Below are positions 40,878 through 49,480 of a DNA stretch of 64,000 nt, piece after piece. The position numbers and the translations under genes were made by a program. Within the stretch, counting starts at the first letter, position 1. Each line of letters opens with the position of its first letter. The notes under the pieces are model-generated. The model saw only the letters and a program-made list of their open reading frames with translations. It did not search any database and had not been told where the DNA came from. The DNA comes from Streptomyces hygroscopicus. GTDB taxonomy: Bacteria > Actinomycetota > Actinomycetes > Streptomycetales > Streptomycetaceae. The stretch spans positions 3,658,001 to 3,722,000 of the forward strand of contig CP018627.1 in the NCBI GenBank assembly GCA_002021875.1, given 5' to 3'.

Positions 40878-42707
40878 TCATCGGCTGCCCTCCTCCTGAT
40901 AGGCCTCGGCCTGAGTCCTGTACAGCTCCGCGTAGTGGCCGCCTGCGACCAGTAGCTCGGCATGGGTGCCCTGTTCGCTGACGCGGCCGCCGTGCAGGAC
41001 CACGATGTGGTCGGCTCCCCGAACGGTGGAGAAGCGATGGGAGACCAGGAGGGTGATCCGGCCGGGGTCCGCACCCGCCTGCCGCATGAACAGTTCGTAC
41101 AGTTCGTGCTCGGCCAGCGGGTCGAGGGCGGCGGTGGGTTCGTCCAGTACGAGCAGCAGCGGGTGTCGGCGCATCAGGGCGCGTGCCAGGGCCAGGCGTT
41201 GCCACTGCCCCTGGGAGAGTTCCGCTCCTCCGTAGACCGTGCCCAGTTGGGTGTCCAGGCCGTCGGGCAACCGGTTGATGATCGGGTCGGCCCCTGCCTC
41301 GTGCACTGCACGGGCCACCTCCTCCCGGTCGTCCATCGCGTCCGGATCGCCGATCCCCACGGTGTGACGGACGGGCAGCTGAAAACGGACGAAGTCCTGG
41401 AAGGCGCCGGTGAGACGGCGGCGCCAGGCCATGGTGTCCAGTTCGTCCAGCGGAACGCCGCCGACCTCGATCCTCCCTGCGGTGGGCGCGTACATCCCGC
41501 TCAGCAGTTTGATCAGGGTGGTCTTGCCCGCACCGTTCACCCCTACTACGGCGATGGTGGATCCGGGCCGCAGCGTGAGGTTCACCCCGGACAGGACCGG
41601 CTCCTGCGAACCGGGGTAGGTGAAGGCGACGTCCTGCACCTGGATGCCGTCCTCCGGCATGTGAGGGACGAGGTGGGTACCGGTGGGCCGCTGCCGGCGA
41701 GCGTAGGCCAGCAGCCACAGGTAGTGGCCGGTGGTGTCGCCGGCCTCGGCGACGCGGGAGTAGCCGGAGACGGTGCCGCGGATCTGGAGACGCAGCTGGG
41801 TGCCCAGAGTGATGACCAGCATCAGATCCCCGAGCGAGGCCGCGTCCCGGGCGACCAGCCAGGTGGTGAGGACCAGGGCTGCGATGAACCCGGCCGCATA
41901 GCAGACCCAGCCGGTGAGCTGCCAGCCGATCGCCCCGAGCCGGGCCTTGAGGACGACGGTGACCGCGCGGGTGCGGGCGGCGTGGGCGGTCTCGTCCAGG
42001 ACGGCACCGGCTCCGGCCAGGTAGATCTCCTTACCCGTTTCGGGTGTCAGGAACATGCGGTGGATCCGGTCCTCGAGACGCTGGTCCTCGGCCGTGGCGG
42101 CACGGGCCGCGGCAAGGCTGCGTTTGGCCCGCTCGGCCGCCCACAACGGGGGGAACGCAAGCAGCGCCAGGACGGCGAGGGCCGGGTGGACACCGGCCAG
42201 GAGCCACACCGACAGCCCGGCGCTGATCACGTCGATCGCGGTGTCGCTCAGGGACCAGCAGGAGCCGGCCAGTGCGCCGGTCTGGCGGCGCAGCAGCTCA
42301 AGGCGGTTGAGGTAGCCGGGACGTTCGAGGTGCTCAAGGGTGGGGATGGAGGCGGTGGCGGTGAGGATCTCCCGGTTCACCTCGAGGTCCACGCGGTCGG
42401 TGAGGTCGTGCTGGTAGTTGTACCGGACGCGGTTGCCCGCCGCGGCGGTGACATGACCGGCCACCCCGATCAGGACAGCTAGGACCAGGGCACCGAGCGG
42501 ATGCCCACCGGCGCTCTGCGCCGCGTCGACGACCCGGCGCTGGCTCAGGCCCGTGGCCGCGACCGCGCCCGTCTGGGCGAGGGAGAGGGCGACGACCACG
42601 CCCACCACAGGAGGGTCGATACGCCATGCCAGGGCGAAGGTGTGGCGCGCGGTCCGCAGGGTGCCAGACCCGGACCTCGCCGCGCCTGCGGAGCTCTTCG
42701 CACTCAT
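40878..42707 (-). CDS. ABC exporter, fused permease and ATPase (second of pair)
   Basis: 609 residues. N-terminal six-helix exporter domain (about 15-320; MFLTPETGKEIYLAGAG is the coupling region), then an ATPase with Walker A GVNGAGKTT, signature LSQGQWQR, Walker B LLLVLDEPTAALD and H-loop LLVSHRFSTVRGAD. The ATG overlaps the stop of the first exporter (ATGA), so the two are made together and probably form a heterodimer. Likely export of the cluster product or self-protection. Confidence 0.92.
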   Translation of the reverse strand: MSAKSSAGAARSGSGTLRTARHTFALAWRIDPPVVGVVVALSLAQTGAVAATGLSQRRVVDAAQSAGGHPLGALVLAVLIGVAGHVTAAAGNRVRYNYQHDLTDRVDLEVNREILTATASIPTLEHLERPGYLNRLELLRRQTGALAGSCWSLSDTAIDVISAGLSVWLLAGVHPALAVLALLAFPPLWAAERAKRSLAAARAATAEDQRLEDRIHRMFLTPETGKEIYLAGAGAVLDETAHAARTRAVTVVLKARLGAIGWQLTGWVCYAAGFIAALVLTTWLVARDAASLGDLMLVITLGTQLRLQIRGTVSGYSRVAEAGDTTGHYLWLLAYARRQRPTGTHLVPHMPEDGIQVQDVAFTYPGSQEPVLSGVNLTLRPGSTIAVVGVNGAGKTTLIKLLSGMYAPTAGRIEVGGVPLDELDTMAWRRRLTGAFQDFVRFQLPVRHTVGIGDPDAMDDREEVARAVHEAGADPIINRLPDGLDTQLGTVYGGAELSQGQWQRLALARALMRRHPLLLVLDEPTAALDPLAEHELYELFMRQAGADPGRITLLVSHRFSTVRGADHIVVLHGGRVSEQGTHAELLVAGGHYAELYRTQAEAYQEEGSR

Positions 42708-44608
42708 CGTGCGGCTTCCTTCTCTCCGGTGCGGGGCCCGGTGTCGGTGAAACGGGCGGCCTGGATCCTGAAGAGGCGGGCGTACTCACCGCCGTCGTCC
42801 AGCAGTTCGCGATGGGTGCCCTGCTCGGTGACCTGCCCAGCCTCCAGGAGGACGATCCGGTCCGCCTGACGCACCGTCGACAGGCGGTGCGAGATGAGCA
42901 CCACCGTCGCCCCGGTGACCTCGGCGACGACCTGACGGTAGAAGCGGGCCTCCGCATGGACGTCCAGGTGGGCCGTCGGCTCGTCCAGGACCAGCAGGTC
43001 CCGGCCGTGTTCGACGGCAAAGACGGCGCGCGCGATCGCGACGCGCTGCCACTGGCCGCCGGAAAGGTCCGTGCCGCCGTTGCGGTCGGCGCTGAGCAAA
43101 GTGTCATAGCCGTCGGGACTCCGGTCAGCGAGGACGTCGACGCCGGCGCGGCGCGCGGCGGCTCGGATCCCCTCCTTGTCGTGGCGGTGTTCGGGCGCCG
43201 AGAGGGCGATGTTGTCAGCGAGCGAGAGCGGATAGCGGTTGAAGTCCTGGAAGACGACCGCGACGCGCTTGCGCCACGCCGACGCCCCCGCCGCGTCCAG
43301 GGGCCGTCCGTCGACCAGCAGACGGCCGGCGGTCGGGAGGTAAAGGCCGGACAGCAGTTTGATCAGGGTGGTCTTGCCGACGCCGTTGTGCCCGACCAGT
43401 GCCAGCACTTCGCCGGAACGGACGGTCAGGTCAAGACCGTCGATGACCCGGTGCTGACTGCCGGGGTAGGCGAAGACGAGCCCTTCGGTGCGCAGAGTCG
43501 CCGGGGCACCCTCTTCCGGGGTGGCCGACGGCTCGCCGGCCTGCTGGACATCGGTGCCGGCGGACGTGGCGATCCCGTGTTGCGTGGTGTTCAGACGCTC
43601 CAGCGCGCGGACCGCGCCGAGGCCGTACTCGATGTCGAATGCCTCGCGCCCCATGGAGGCGATCTGGAAGACGCCCCATGCTGCAACGATCACAGTCATC
43701 AAGGCGCTGACGGAAAGGTCGCCGCGCGCGGCGGCCAGCCCCGGCAGGAGCAGCGCGGAGCCGGCGGCGATCGCTGCCAGCAAAGCGATCCAGGCTTGCT
43801 GACGCAGGATCTCACGGCGAGCCGACCAGATCGTTTCCGCCCAGGCCAGCAGTTCGTGAGTACGCCGCCGGACCACCCACTCGTGCAGGCCGAAAAGACG
43901 GACCTCCTTGGCGGCTGGCCCGGTCGAGGCGACATCACTCCAGTACTCCGCCCGGCGCCGCATGCTCTCGCGCTCGTCGCGCACCTCGGCGAGGTGCACC
44001 CACCAGCGCCGGATCAGCGCCCGGTTGACGGCGCAGACCACCAGCAGGACGACGGCGAGCCAAGGAGAGAAGGACACGGCGATCACGGCGGCGGAGCCCA
44101 GCGCCCCTAGAAAGCGGAAGCACAGACGGAGTTGGCCCACCGCCGCGGTTCCCGGTGATCGGACCCGGCCCTCGCCGACGTCCGAGGCACGTGCGGCTTC
44201 ATCGGCGAAGACCGGGTCCTCCAGGTGCGCCATGCTCGACGGTGCCATGGCCAGGCGACGGACCCGACGCCGTATACGCGCGTCGATGCGTCCGGCGTTG
44301 TACTGCTCCAGGGTTCTGCCCAGCGAGGTGAGGATCTCGTCGGCCACCAGCAGCGCGGAGACGGCGATCAGCGGCCACGCCACTGCCGAGACGGTTTCCC
44401 GCCCGGTGGCGGCGCCGGTGAGTCCGGCCACCAGCCAACCGGTGGCCACCGCGGTGAGCGCGGGCACCGCCGCCGCCCACAGGTGGACCAGGACGAGGAG
44501 ACCGCTGACACGGCGGTCGGCTGCGGAGAGCCGCAGAAGGTCGAGACGGTCTGTGAGCAGGGACTTGGTGAGGGGTGTCGTCCCGCCCGCACCTCGATCG
44601 GTGGACAT
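42704..44608 (-). CDS. ABC exporter, fused permease and ATPase (first of pair)
   Basis: 634 residues from ATG 44608. Exporter membrane domain (about 15-330) and ATPase with Walker A GHNGVGKTT, signature LSGGQWQRVAIAR, Walker B DLLVLDEPTAHLD and H-loop LISHRLSTVRQAD. It forms an operon with the next gene (4-nt overlap) and starts about 150 bp after the condensation-domain gene. Peptide or natural-product exporter type; the two subunits have distinct signature motifs (LSGGQ and LSQGQ), consistent with an asymmetric pair. Confidence 0.92.
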   Translation of the reverse strand: MSTDRGAGGTTPLTKSLLTDRLDLLRLSAADRRVSGLLVLVHLWAAAVPALTAVATGWLVAGLTGAATGRETVSAVAWPLIAVSALLVADEILTSLGRTLEQYNAGRIDARIRRRVRRLAMAPSSMAHLEDPVFADEAARASDVGEGRVRSPGTAAVGQLRLCFRFLGALGSAAVIAVSFSPWLAVVLLVVCAVNRALIRRWWVHLAEVRDERESMRRRAEYWSDVASTGPAAKEVRLFGLHEWVVRRRTHELLAWAETIWSARREILRQQAWIALLAAIAAGSALLLPGLAAARGDLSVSALMTVIVAAWGVFQIASMGREAFDIEYGLGAVRALERLNTTQHGIATSAGTDVQQAGEPSATPEEGAPATLRTEGLVFAYPGSQHRVIDGLDLTVRSGEVLALVGHNGVGKTTLIKLLSGLYLPTAGRLLVDGRPLDAAGASAWRKRVAVVFQDFNRYPLSLADNIALSAPEHRHDKEGIRAAARRAGVDVLADRSPDGYDTLLSADRNGGTDLSGGQWQRVAIARAVFAVEHGRDLLVLDEPTAHLDVHAEARFYRQVVAEVTGATVVLISHRLSTVRQADRIVLLEAGQVTEQGTHRELLDDGGEYARLFRIQAARFTDTGPRTGEKEAAR

Positions 44609-44759
44609 CCTGTTCAACCGTCCCCCAGAGGATCCGTACCCGTCGGAGACGGGCGTTCTCGCTGCGAAGCCGTCCACCGACGGGTTCGCCAGTCCGTGAC
44701 GTCGTCCGACGGTCCGGGAAGGTGGGCCGGAGAGGGCTCTGTGCCGGCAGTCGTGGTAC

Positions 44760-46790
44760 TCATCGGCCGAGCGATTCCCGGTGCGGGGCGCAGAGCTCCG
44801 CCACAGCACGCAGGGGCCACGGTCCCAGCAGATCGTCCGGGGTGGGTCCCGCGAATCCCAGCGACGCGAGATGCTTCACCACTGCTGGTGCCATGACGGC
44901 GGTTCCTCCCTGTTGCGCGTAAGAAAGATCCAGATCGACCTCGGCGTCGTCCATGACCGCCAACAGGGCTGTCGTCAGCGCCCGGTCGCCCGTCCCGGCG
45001 GTCCGACGGTCCGAGTCGCGGTGGACGGCGGACGCGTTGGCTGTGCCGGGCGCGATGTCGGTGGGCAGCGAGGCGCCGGGTTCCAGCAGCCTGTCGCGCC
45101 ATTCGAACTCATGCGGGCAGATGAGGTCCGTTTCCTCACGCAGCGCGGCCAGGATGCGAGCTCGCACTTCCGCCTGCCTGCCCGGCTCGCCGACGAGCCG
45201 GGCAACGAGGGCATGTTCACGTGGGGGGCGTTCCGCGACGCGGACCGAAGCAGCTTCGACCCCCTCGACCGTGCGGATCAATCGCTCCAGTTCGGACGTG
45301 TTCACCCAGCTGTGATCAATGTGGACCCAGCCCTCGCCGTAGTGTGAGACCGGTAGTCTGAAACGCTCCACCACCTCCGTCACCGTTGTGTTCGCCAGGT
45401 CCGGTTCGTCCGCCCAGGCCATCAGGAACCGTTCCATCCCGGTCAGCATCCTGTCGATCTGGTCCTGCCCGATCACGGTCCGGTGTCCGATGAGGTCCAG
45501 GATCGCTTCTCCGTCCTTCGGGTAGCTCCTCAGGCAGAGATCGGTGTATTCATCGCGCCACAGGCACTCAAGCCTCTTGATGGAACTCGGCCGGACCTCT
45601 GCGGGGTGGGTCGGGATGCCGGGGCCCTGCAGCGCCTCCTTGAATCGGCTGCTGCAGTTGATGATCGTGCCCAGCCGGATCGGGTGACCGCGCTGTGCCT
45701 CCACTCGCGCTTTCAGGTCCCGGAACCGCAGATATGAGTACTGTGCATGCCTGGCTCCTACGAGAGTGCGATGCTCGGTTTCGGTCATCAGCTCGCCGAT
45801 GGTGACGTCCGGTAATGGGTTCACAGAGACCAGCGCCTCCTGGAAAAAGCAACCGACCGAGTTCTCAAGCTCCTGGAACCGGTTTGAAAAGTTGGTTCTG
45901 AAGACGACCCTGGGGTTTCCAGAGAGCGCGGCGACAGCTACGGAGAATATGGTGGACAGCATGGAGGACACACTGGATCCGGATTTCCTGTCCGTTTTTC
46001 GCAGGGCCAGGAGGAGTCGAGAGGACCGAAGGGACGACCGCTGGTAGCGATTCCCGGCCTCCGCATGCGGGTACGCGCCCGCGGTGGAACGAAAGCGGGG
46101 AAACTGCGCCGCCGGCGCGGAGGACAGAACATCCTCGCAGTGTCGCAGGGCCCTGTCATTCCGTGCATCGCGCATGCCTGATTCCTGCTGCCGTGCGAGC
46201 GACGACGGCTGCACCTTCACCTGTCGCCGTTCAGCGGCTGCCCGAGGGCCCGCACTCCGCGAGGAGAGGCCAAGATCCCTTTCCAGTTCCGCTCGTACGA
46301 CAGAGAGGCTCGCCCCATCAGCCGAGATGTGGTTCAGCAGCAGTACGAGCGTTTTTACGCGTTGGTTCTCCATCGTGAATCCCAAGCGGAGCGGGAGATC
46401 CGCGGACTGATCCATAGGCGGGTCGAAGAGGGCATGAAAGACTACCTCGACCTCTTCCGGTCCGTCGCCGTCCCGACGGACCGGAAGAGGATCCTCGAAT
46501 CGATCGAGTACCAGTTGAAAAGGGACACCGGAGCAGTCGGTCGGATAAAGGGTCCGCAGGGCCTCGTGCCGGAACATCAGGTTTCGGACGGCATCGACCA
46601 CCGACTTTTCCGAGGCGCCCGGTCCCGGTATCCGGATGGTAAGCGGAATCTTCGCGCTGTCGACGACGGGGAGGGGGAGATGATACTGGTACCAGTACAT
46701 CTCCTGAGACCACATCAGAGGGACTCGAACCCCCTCGGCAGGAGACGACATATGCGGTTCCCTACTCATGGAGTCCTGCCGGCGAGTCAT
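44760..46790 (-). CDS. Condensation-domain protein with degenerate carrier tail
   Basis: 676 residues from ATG 46790, which has AAAGGAG 5-6 nt upstream. An NRPS condensation domain fills about 15-490: catalytic motif NHISADG (H154, D158; the first His of HHxxxDG is Asn, the catalytic one is kept) and NRFQELENSVGCFFQEALVSV. Residues 500-590 resemble the small C-terminal subdomain of adenylation enzymes (PREHALVARLVGEPG), and 610-670 resemble a carrier domain (YAQQGGTAVMAPAVVKHL ... DDLLGPWPLRAVAEL). The phosphopantetheine Ser expected after GG is Ala/Thr, so it cannot be loaded. It may join the ACP-bound acyl unit of this cluster to an amine. Confidence 0.8.
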   Translation of the reverse strand: MTRRQDSMSREPHMSSPAEGVRVPLMWSQEMYWYQYHLPLPVVDSAKIPLTIRIPGPGASEKSVVDAVRNLMFRHEALRTLYPTDCSGVPFQLVLDRFEDPLPVRRDGDGPEEVEVVFHALFDPPMDQSADLPLRLGFTMENQRVKTLVLLLNHISADGASLSVVRAELERDLGLSSRSAGPRAAAERRQVKVQPSSLARQQESGMRDARNDRALRHCEDVLSSAPAAQFPRFRSTAGAYPHAEAGNRYQRSSLRSSRLLLALRKTDRKSGSSVSSMLSTIFSVAVAALSGNPRVVFRTNFSNRFQELENSVGCFFQEALVSVNPLPDVTIGELMTETEHRTLVGARHAQYSYLRFRDLKARVEAQRGHPIRLGTIINCSSRFKEALQGPGIPTHPAEVRPSSIKRLECLWRDEYTDLCLRSYPKDGEAILDLIGHRTVIGQDQIDRMLTGMERFLMAWADEPDLANTTVTEVVERFRLPVSHYGEGWVHIDHSWVNTSELERLIRTVEGVEAASVRVAERPPREHALVARLVGEPGRQAEVRARILAALREETDLICPHEFEWRDRLLEPGASLPTDIAPGTANASAVHRDSDRRTAGTGDRALTTALLAVMDDAEVDLDLSYAQQGGTAVMAPAVVKHLASLGFAGPTPDDLLGPWPLRAVAELCAPHRESLGR

Positions 46791-47022
46791 TTTTCTCCTT
46801 TCGACAAGAGCAGCGCACACGAAAATCCACGACGTTCACGAGATGTCCGGTCCTGCCGGTCTGCCGGCCTTCGTACGGGCAAAGACGTGCTCGACGTGGG
46901 CGCGGACCTGTGCGGGGAACTGTCGCGTTCCTCTTTCCGGGCCGGGCATCGCCCGGTCCGGGTCGAGAGCGGCACAGCGCAGTCGGCGCTGCGGAACGCC
47001 GGCGTATCCGCCTCAGGCGGGT

Positions 47023-48225
47023 TCACAGCAACGTGACGCCGCGGTCGAGCAGGCACAGCGCTCCGTTGGCCGTCCACAAGCGGTCGTTGGAGTAGTTCAG
47101 CGCGGCGGAACGCAGATCCCGCAGCGTCCGCTCCAGTGGGACGGGCGAGTCCGCGCCGTAGCCGACCGCCAGTCCAGCGAGCTGCACCATGCGGTCGACC
47201 GCCTGATAGGTCAGCTCCGAAGCGGCTGTCTTCAGGGAGTTGAGGTGGATCTGCACCTCGGCGGAGTCCGGCCGGGACCGGTCGGCGCGTACTCGCTCCA
47301 CCTCTTGGCGCACCCCGCCGAGGTATCCGCTGACCAGTTCCAGGTCGAGCCTTATCCGGCCGAGGCGCTCGTGCACCAGGGGCGAGGAGAGGCGGTCGCG
47401 CTGCTCCCTGCTGAGCCAGCGCAGCAGGGCGGAGAAGGAGGAGCGGGCGGCGCCGAGCCAGCAGGCGCTCCAGGCCAGGTGTCCCACCGGGATCATGCTG
47501 TCCAGGGCGACCTCCCGGAAGCCACCGGGCGGCCCGACGACCTGGTCCGGGGGCACCGCGCCGGAGAGTTTCAGCGCCCCGCTGGCCGTGCCCCGCATCC
47601 CCAGGGTGTTCCAACCGCCGGTTGCCTCGACCGTGAGCGCGTCGCGGTCGGCGTAGACCAGGCTGACCGCGTGCCCGTCCGCGTGGGCCGTCTCGCGCAT
47701 GGTGATCAGGAAGCCGTCGGCGTGCTCTCCTCCGGTGACCACCGGGGCCTCGCGCCGCAGCAGGATCTCCTCCTCGATGCCGCGCTCCAGAGCGTCGGCC
47801 GCGGAGAGCAGGTGGCCTCCGGTCACCGTCCCGGTGGTGACGGAGGCCAAATACACCTCGCCGGCGGCCACCCGCGGCAGCAACTCCGCGGCCAGACGCG
47901 GGCCGGCGTGTCGGACCAGCACGTCGGCCTGCTGGCAGTGCATCGCCCAGATCATCGCCGTGGAGAGGCAGGATCCGGCGAGGCGCTGCGCCACCGTGAC
48001 CAGGTCGGCCAGGTCGCGGCCCATGCCTCCGTACCGGCGGGGTATCAGGAAGCCGAGGTAGCCCGCACTGCGCAGGGCCGCGAGGTTCTCCTCAGGGAAG
48101 CATGCGGTGCGGTCGACGCCCGCGGCGTTGACCGCGAGCAGGGCGACCAGCGCGTCCAGGTTGTCCTGCGTCCTGCCGTCGCAGGCCGGTCGGGCGGGGA
48201 TGGGGCGGGTGCGGGACTCAGACAA
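47023..48225 (-). CDS. Acyl-CoA/acyl-ACP dehydrogenase family flavoprotein
   Basis: 400 residues from TTG 48225, overlapping the upstream decarboxylase by 8 nt. Typical order: N-terminal helices (LAALRSAGYLGFLIPRRYGGMG), middle beta domain (YLASVTTGTVTGG; GWNTLGMRGTASGALKLSG), C-terminal helical domain with RTLRDLRSAALNYSNDRL. The general-base Glu found near the end in medium-chain enzymes (YEGT) is replaced by NYSN, so the base is elsewhere or the enzyme acts in another way. With an ACP, ligase and decarboxylase alongside, it may oxidise an ACP-bound amino-acyl chain, giving an enoyl or imine. Confidence 0.85.
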   Translation of the reverse strand: MSESRTRPIPARPACDGRTQDNLDALVALLAVNAAGVDRTACFPEENLAALRSAGYLGFLIPRRYGGMGRDLADLVTVAQRLAGSCLSTAMIWAMHCQQADVLVRHAGPRLAAELLPRVAAGEVYLASVTTGTVTGGHLLSAADALERGIEEEILLRREAPVVTGGEHADGFLITMRETAHADGHAVSLVYADRDALTVEATGGWNTLGMRGTASGALKLSGAVPPDQVVGPPGGFREVALDSMIPVGHLAWSACWLGAARSSFSALLRWLSREQRDRLSSPLVHERLGRIRLDLELVSGYLGGVRQEVERVRADRSRPDSAEVQIHLNSLKTAASELTYQAVDRMVQLAGLAVGYGADSPVPLERTLRDLRSAALNYSNDRLWTANGALCLLDRGVTLL

Positions 48226-49480
48226 GGGGAGCCACTTTCTCCGAGCTGATGACCAGGCGGCGGGCGCTGTGGATCCGGGCGCCCTCGACGACGACCTCGA
48301 CCGGGCCAGTGTGGCTCAGGAAGCCGAGCAGGCTGGCGGTCGGGCCGTAGGCGCCGGTGTTGGGCACGGCGAGCAACTGCCCCGGCCGCGGATCGACCAG
48401 GCGGGCCGAGGCGTTGAGCACGTCCAGCGGGGTGCACAGCGGGCCGGCCAGCGTCACCGCCGTCTCCTCGCCGGCGCCGCTCCCGCCAACGGTGAAGGGC
48501 TGGGCACTGGGCGCCATCAGGCGGCCGAGGCCGGCCATCCCGCCGAGCACGTGCACCCCGGCGTCCAGCACCACGAAGGTCCGGCCGCCGGATGCCTTGA
48601 CGTCCAGGATCCTGGTGAGCAGGGTGCCGGCGGTGGCCGTCAGGTAGCGGCCCGACTCGAAGAGGATACGCGGCCTGCCCCGGCGCCAGCCCGGGAATGC
48701 CGTGTCCAGCTCACCCTTGAGGCCCGCAGCGAGGTCCGGATGACGGGCCAGCGCGCCCGGCCGTGCCATGGGTGCTGGAAACCCACCGCCGAGTGCGAGC
48801 AGTCGCGGGGCGAACTCTGCCGCGCCGCACACGGTACGGACGGCGGCGAGGGCGCTGCGGAACTCCTGGAGCAGCGCGGCGGGCTCGTCGACGTTGGTGG
48901 CGCTGAAGGTGTGGGTGCCCACGGGGCGGACCCGGCCGCGGGCCCGCAGCAGTGCGGCGATCTCCTGCCGGTTGGCCAGGTCGGTGCCGAACGCGGTGGG
49001 CCGCCCGGTCATGCGCAGGGCGCCGCGCGCGCTGCCTCGGGGGGTGTTGAGCCGTACGAGGTATTCGGCGTGGACACCCAGCATGTGGCAGGCGTCGGCC
49101 AGCCGGTCCCGGTCGACCAGCGACTCCACCGAGAAACAGCGCACCCCGGCCGTCAGGGCCCCGACCAGGTGCTGGAAATCCTTGCCCGGTCCGGTGTACA
49201 TGATCTTTTCTGGTGAGCAGCCGGCATCGAGGGCGGCTGCGAGTTCGCCGGGTGAGCTGACCTCCGCACCGTTGCCACCGGTGACCAGCCGGCCGACGAC
49301 CGCCGGATGCGGATTCGCCTTCAGCGAGTACATCAAGCCGCTGGGGACGGGCAGATCCGCGGTGAGCGTCGCGGCCGCGACGCTCACCGCGGCCAGTTCG
49401 TAGACGTATGCCGGTGTGCCGTATTCCTGGGCGATCCGGCTGAGCAGGTCGGGCATCACGGTGTACCCGGGGCGGCTCAT
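48218..49480 (-). CDS. Fold-type III PLP decarboxylase (DAPDC/ODC family, BtrK-like)
   Basis: 420 residues. PLP Lys at K54 (YSLKANPHPAVV), alanine-racemase-like barrel, ESGRYL (Glu/Arg near PLP phosphate), the active-site Cys in GPLCTPLDVL and Tyr in NTGAYGPTASLLGF. Starts within the ligase stop (ATGA). Family members decarboxylate free diaminopimelate or ornithine, or ACP-bound amino acids (BtrK turns Glu-ACP into GABA-ACP in butirosin; VinO acts on methylaspartyl-ACP). The tight link to an AMP-ligase and ACP favours the carrier-bound substrate. Confidence 0.88.
   Translation of the reverse strand: MSRPGYTVMPDLLSRIAQEYGTPAYVYELAAVSVAAATLTADLPVPSGLMYSLKANPHPAVVGRLVTGGNGAEVSSPGELAAALDAGCSPEKIMYTGPGKDFQHLVGALTAGVRCFSVESLVDRDRLADACHMLGVHAEYLVRLNTPRGSARGALRMTGRPTAFGTDLANRQEIAALLRARGRVRPVGTHTFSATNVDEPAALLQEFRSALAAVRTVCGAAEFAPRLLALGGGFPAPMARPGALARHPDLAAGLKGELDTAFPGWRRGRPRILFESGRYLTATAGTLLTRILDVKASGGRTFVVLDAGVHVLGGMAGLGRLMAPSAQPFTVGGSGAGEETAVTLAGPLCTPLDVLNASARLVDPRPGQLLAVPNTGAYGPTASLLGFLSHTGPVEVVVEGARIHSARRLVISSEKVAPLV

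Noticed and set aside
40962..42482. Plus-strand frame of about 500 codons across the second ABC exporter
   Set aside because: Opposite strand to a complete ABC exporter with all ATPase motifs; no motif of its own.
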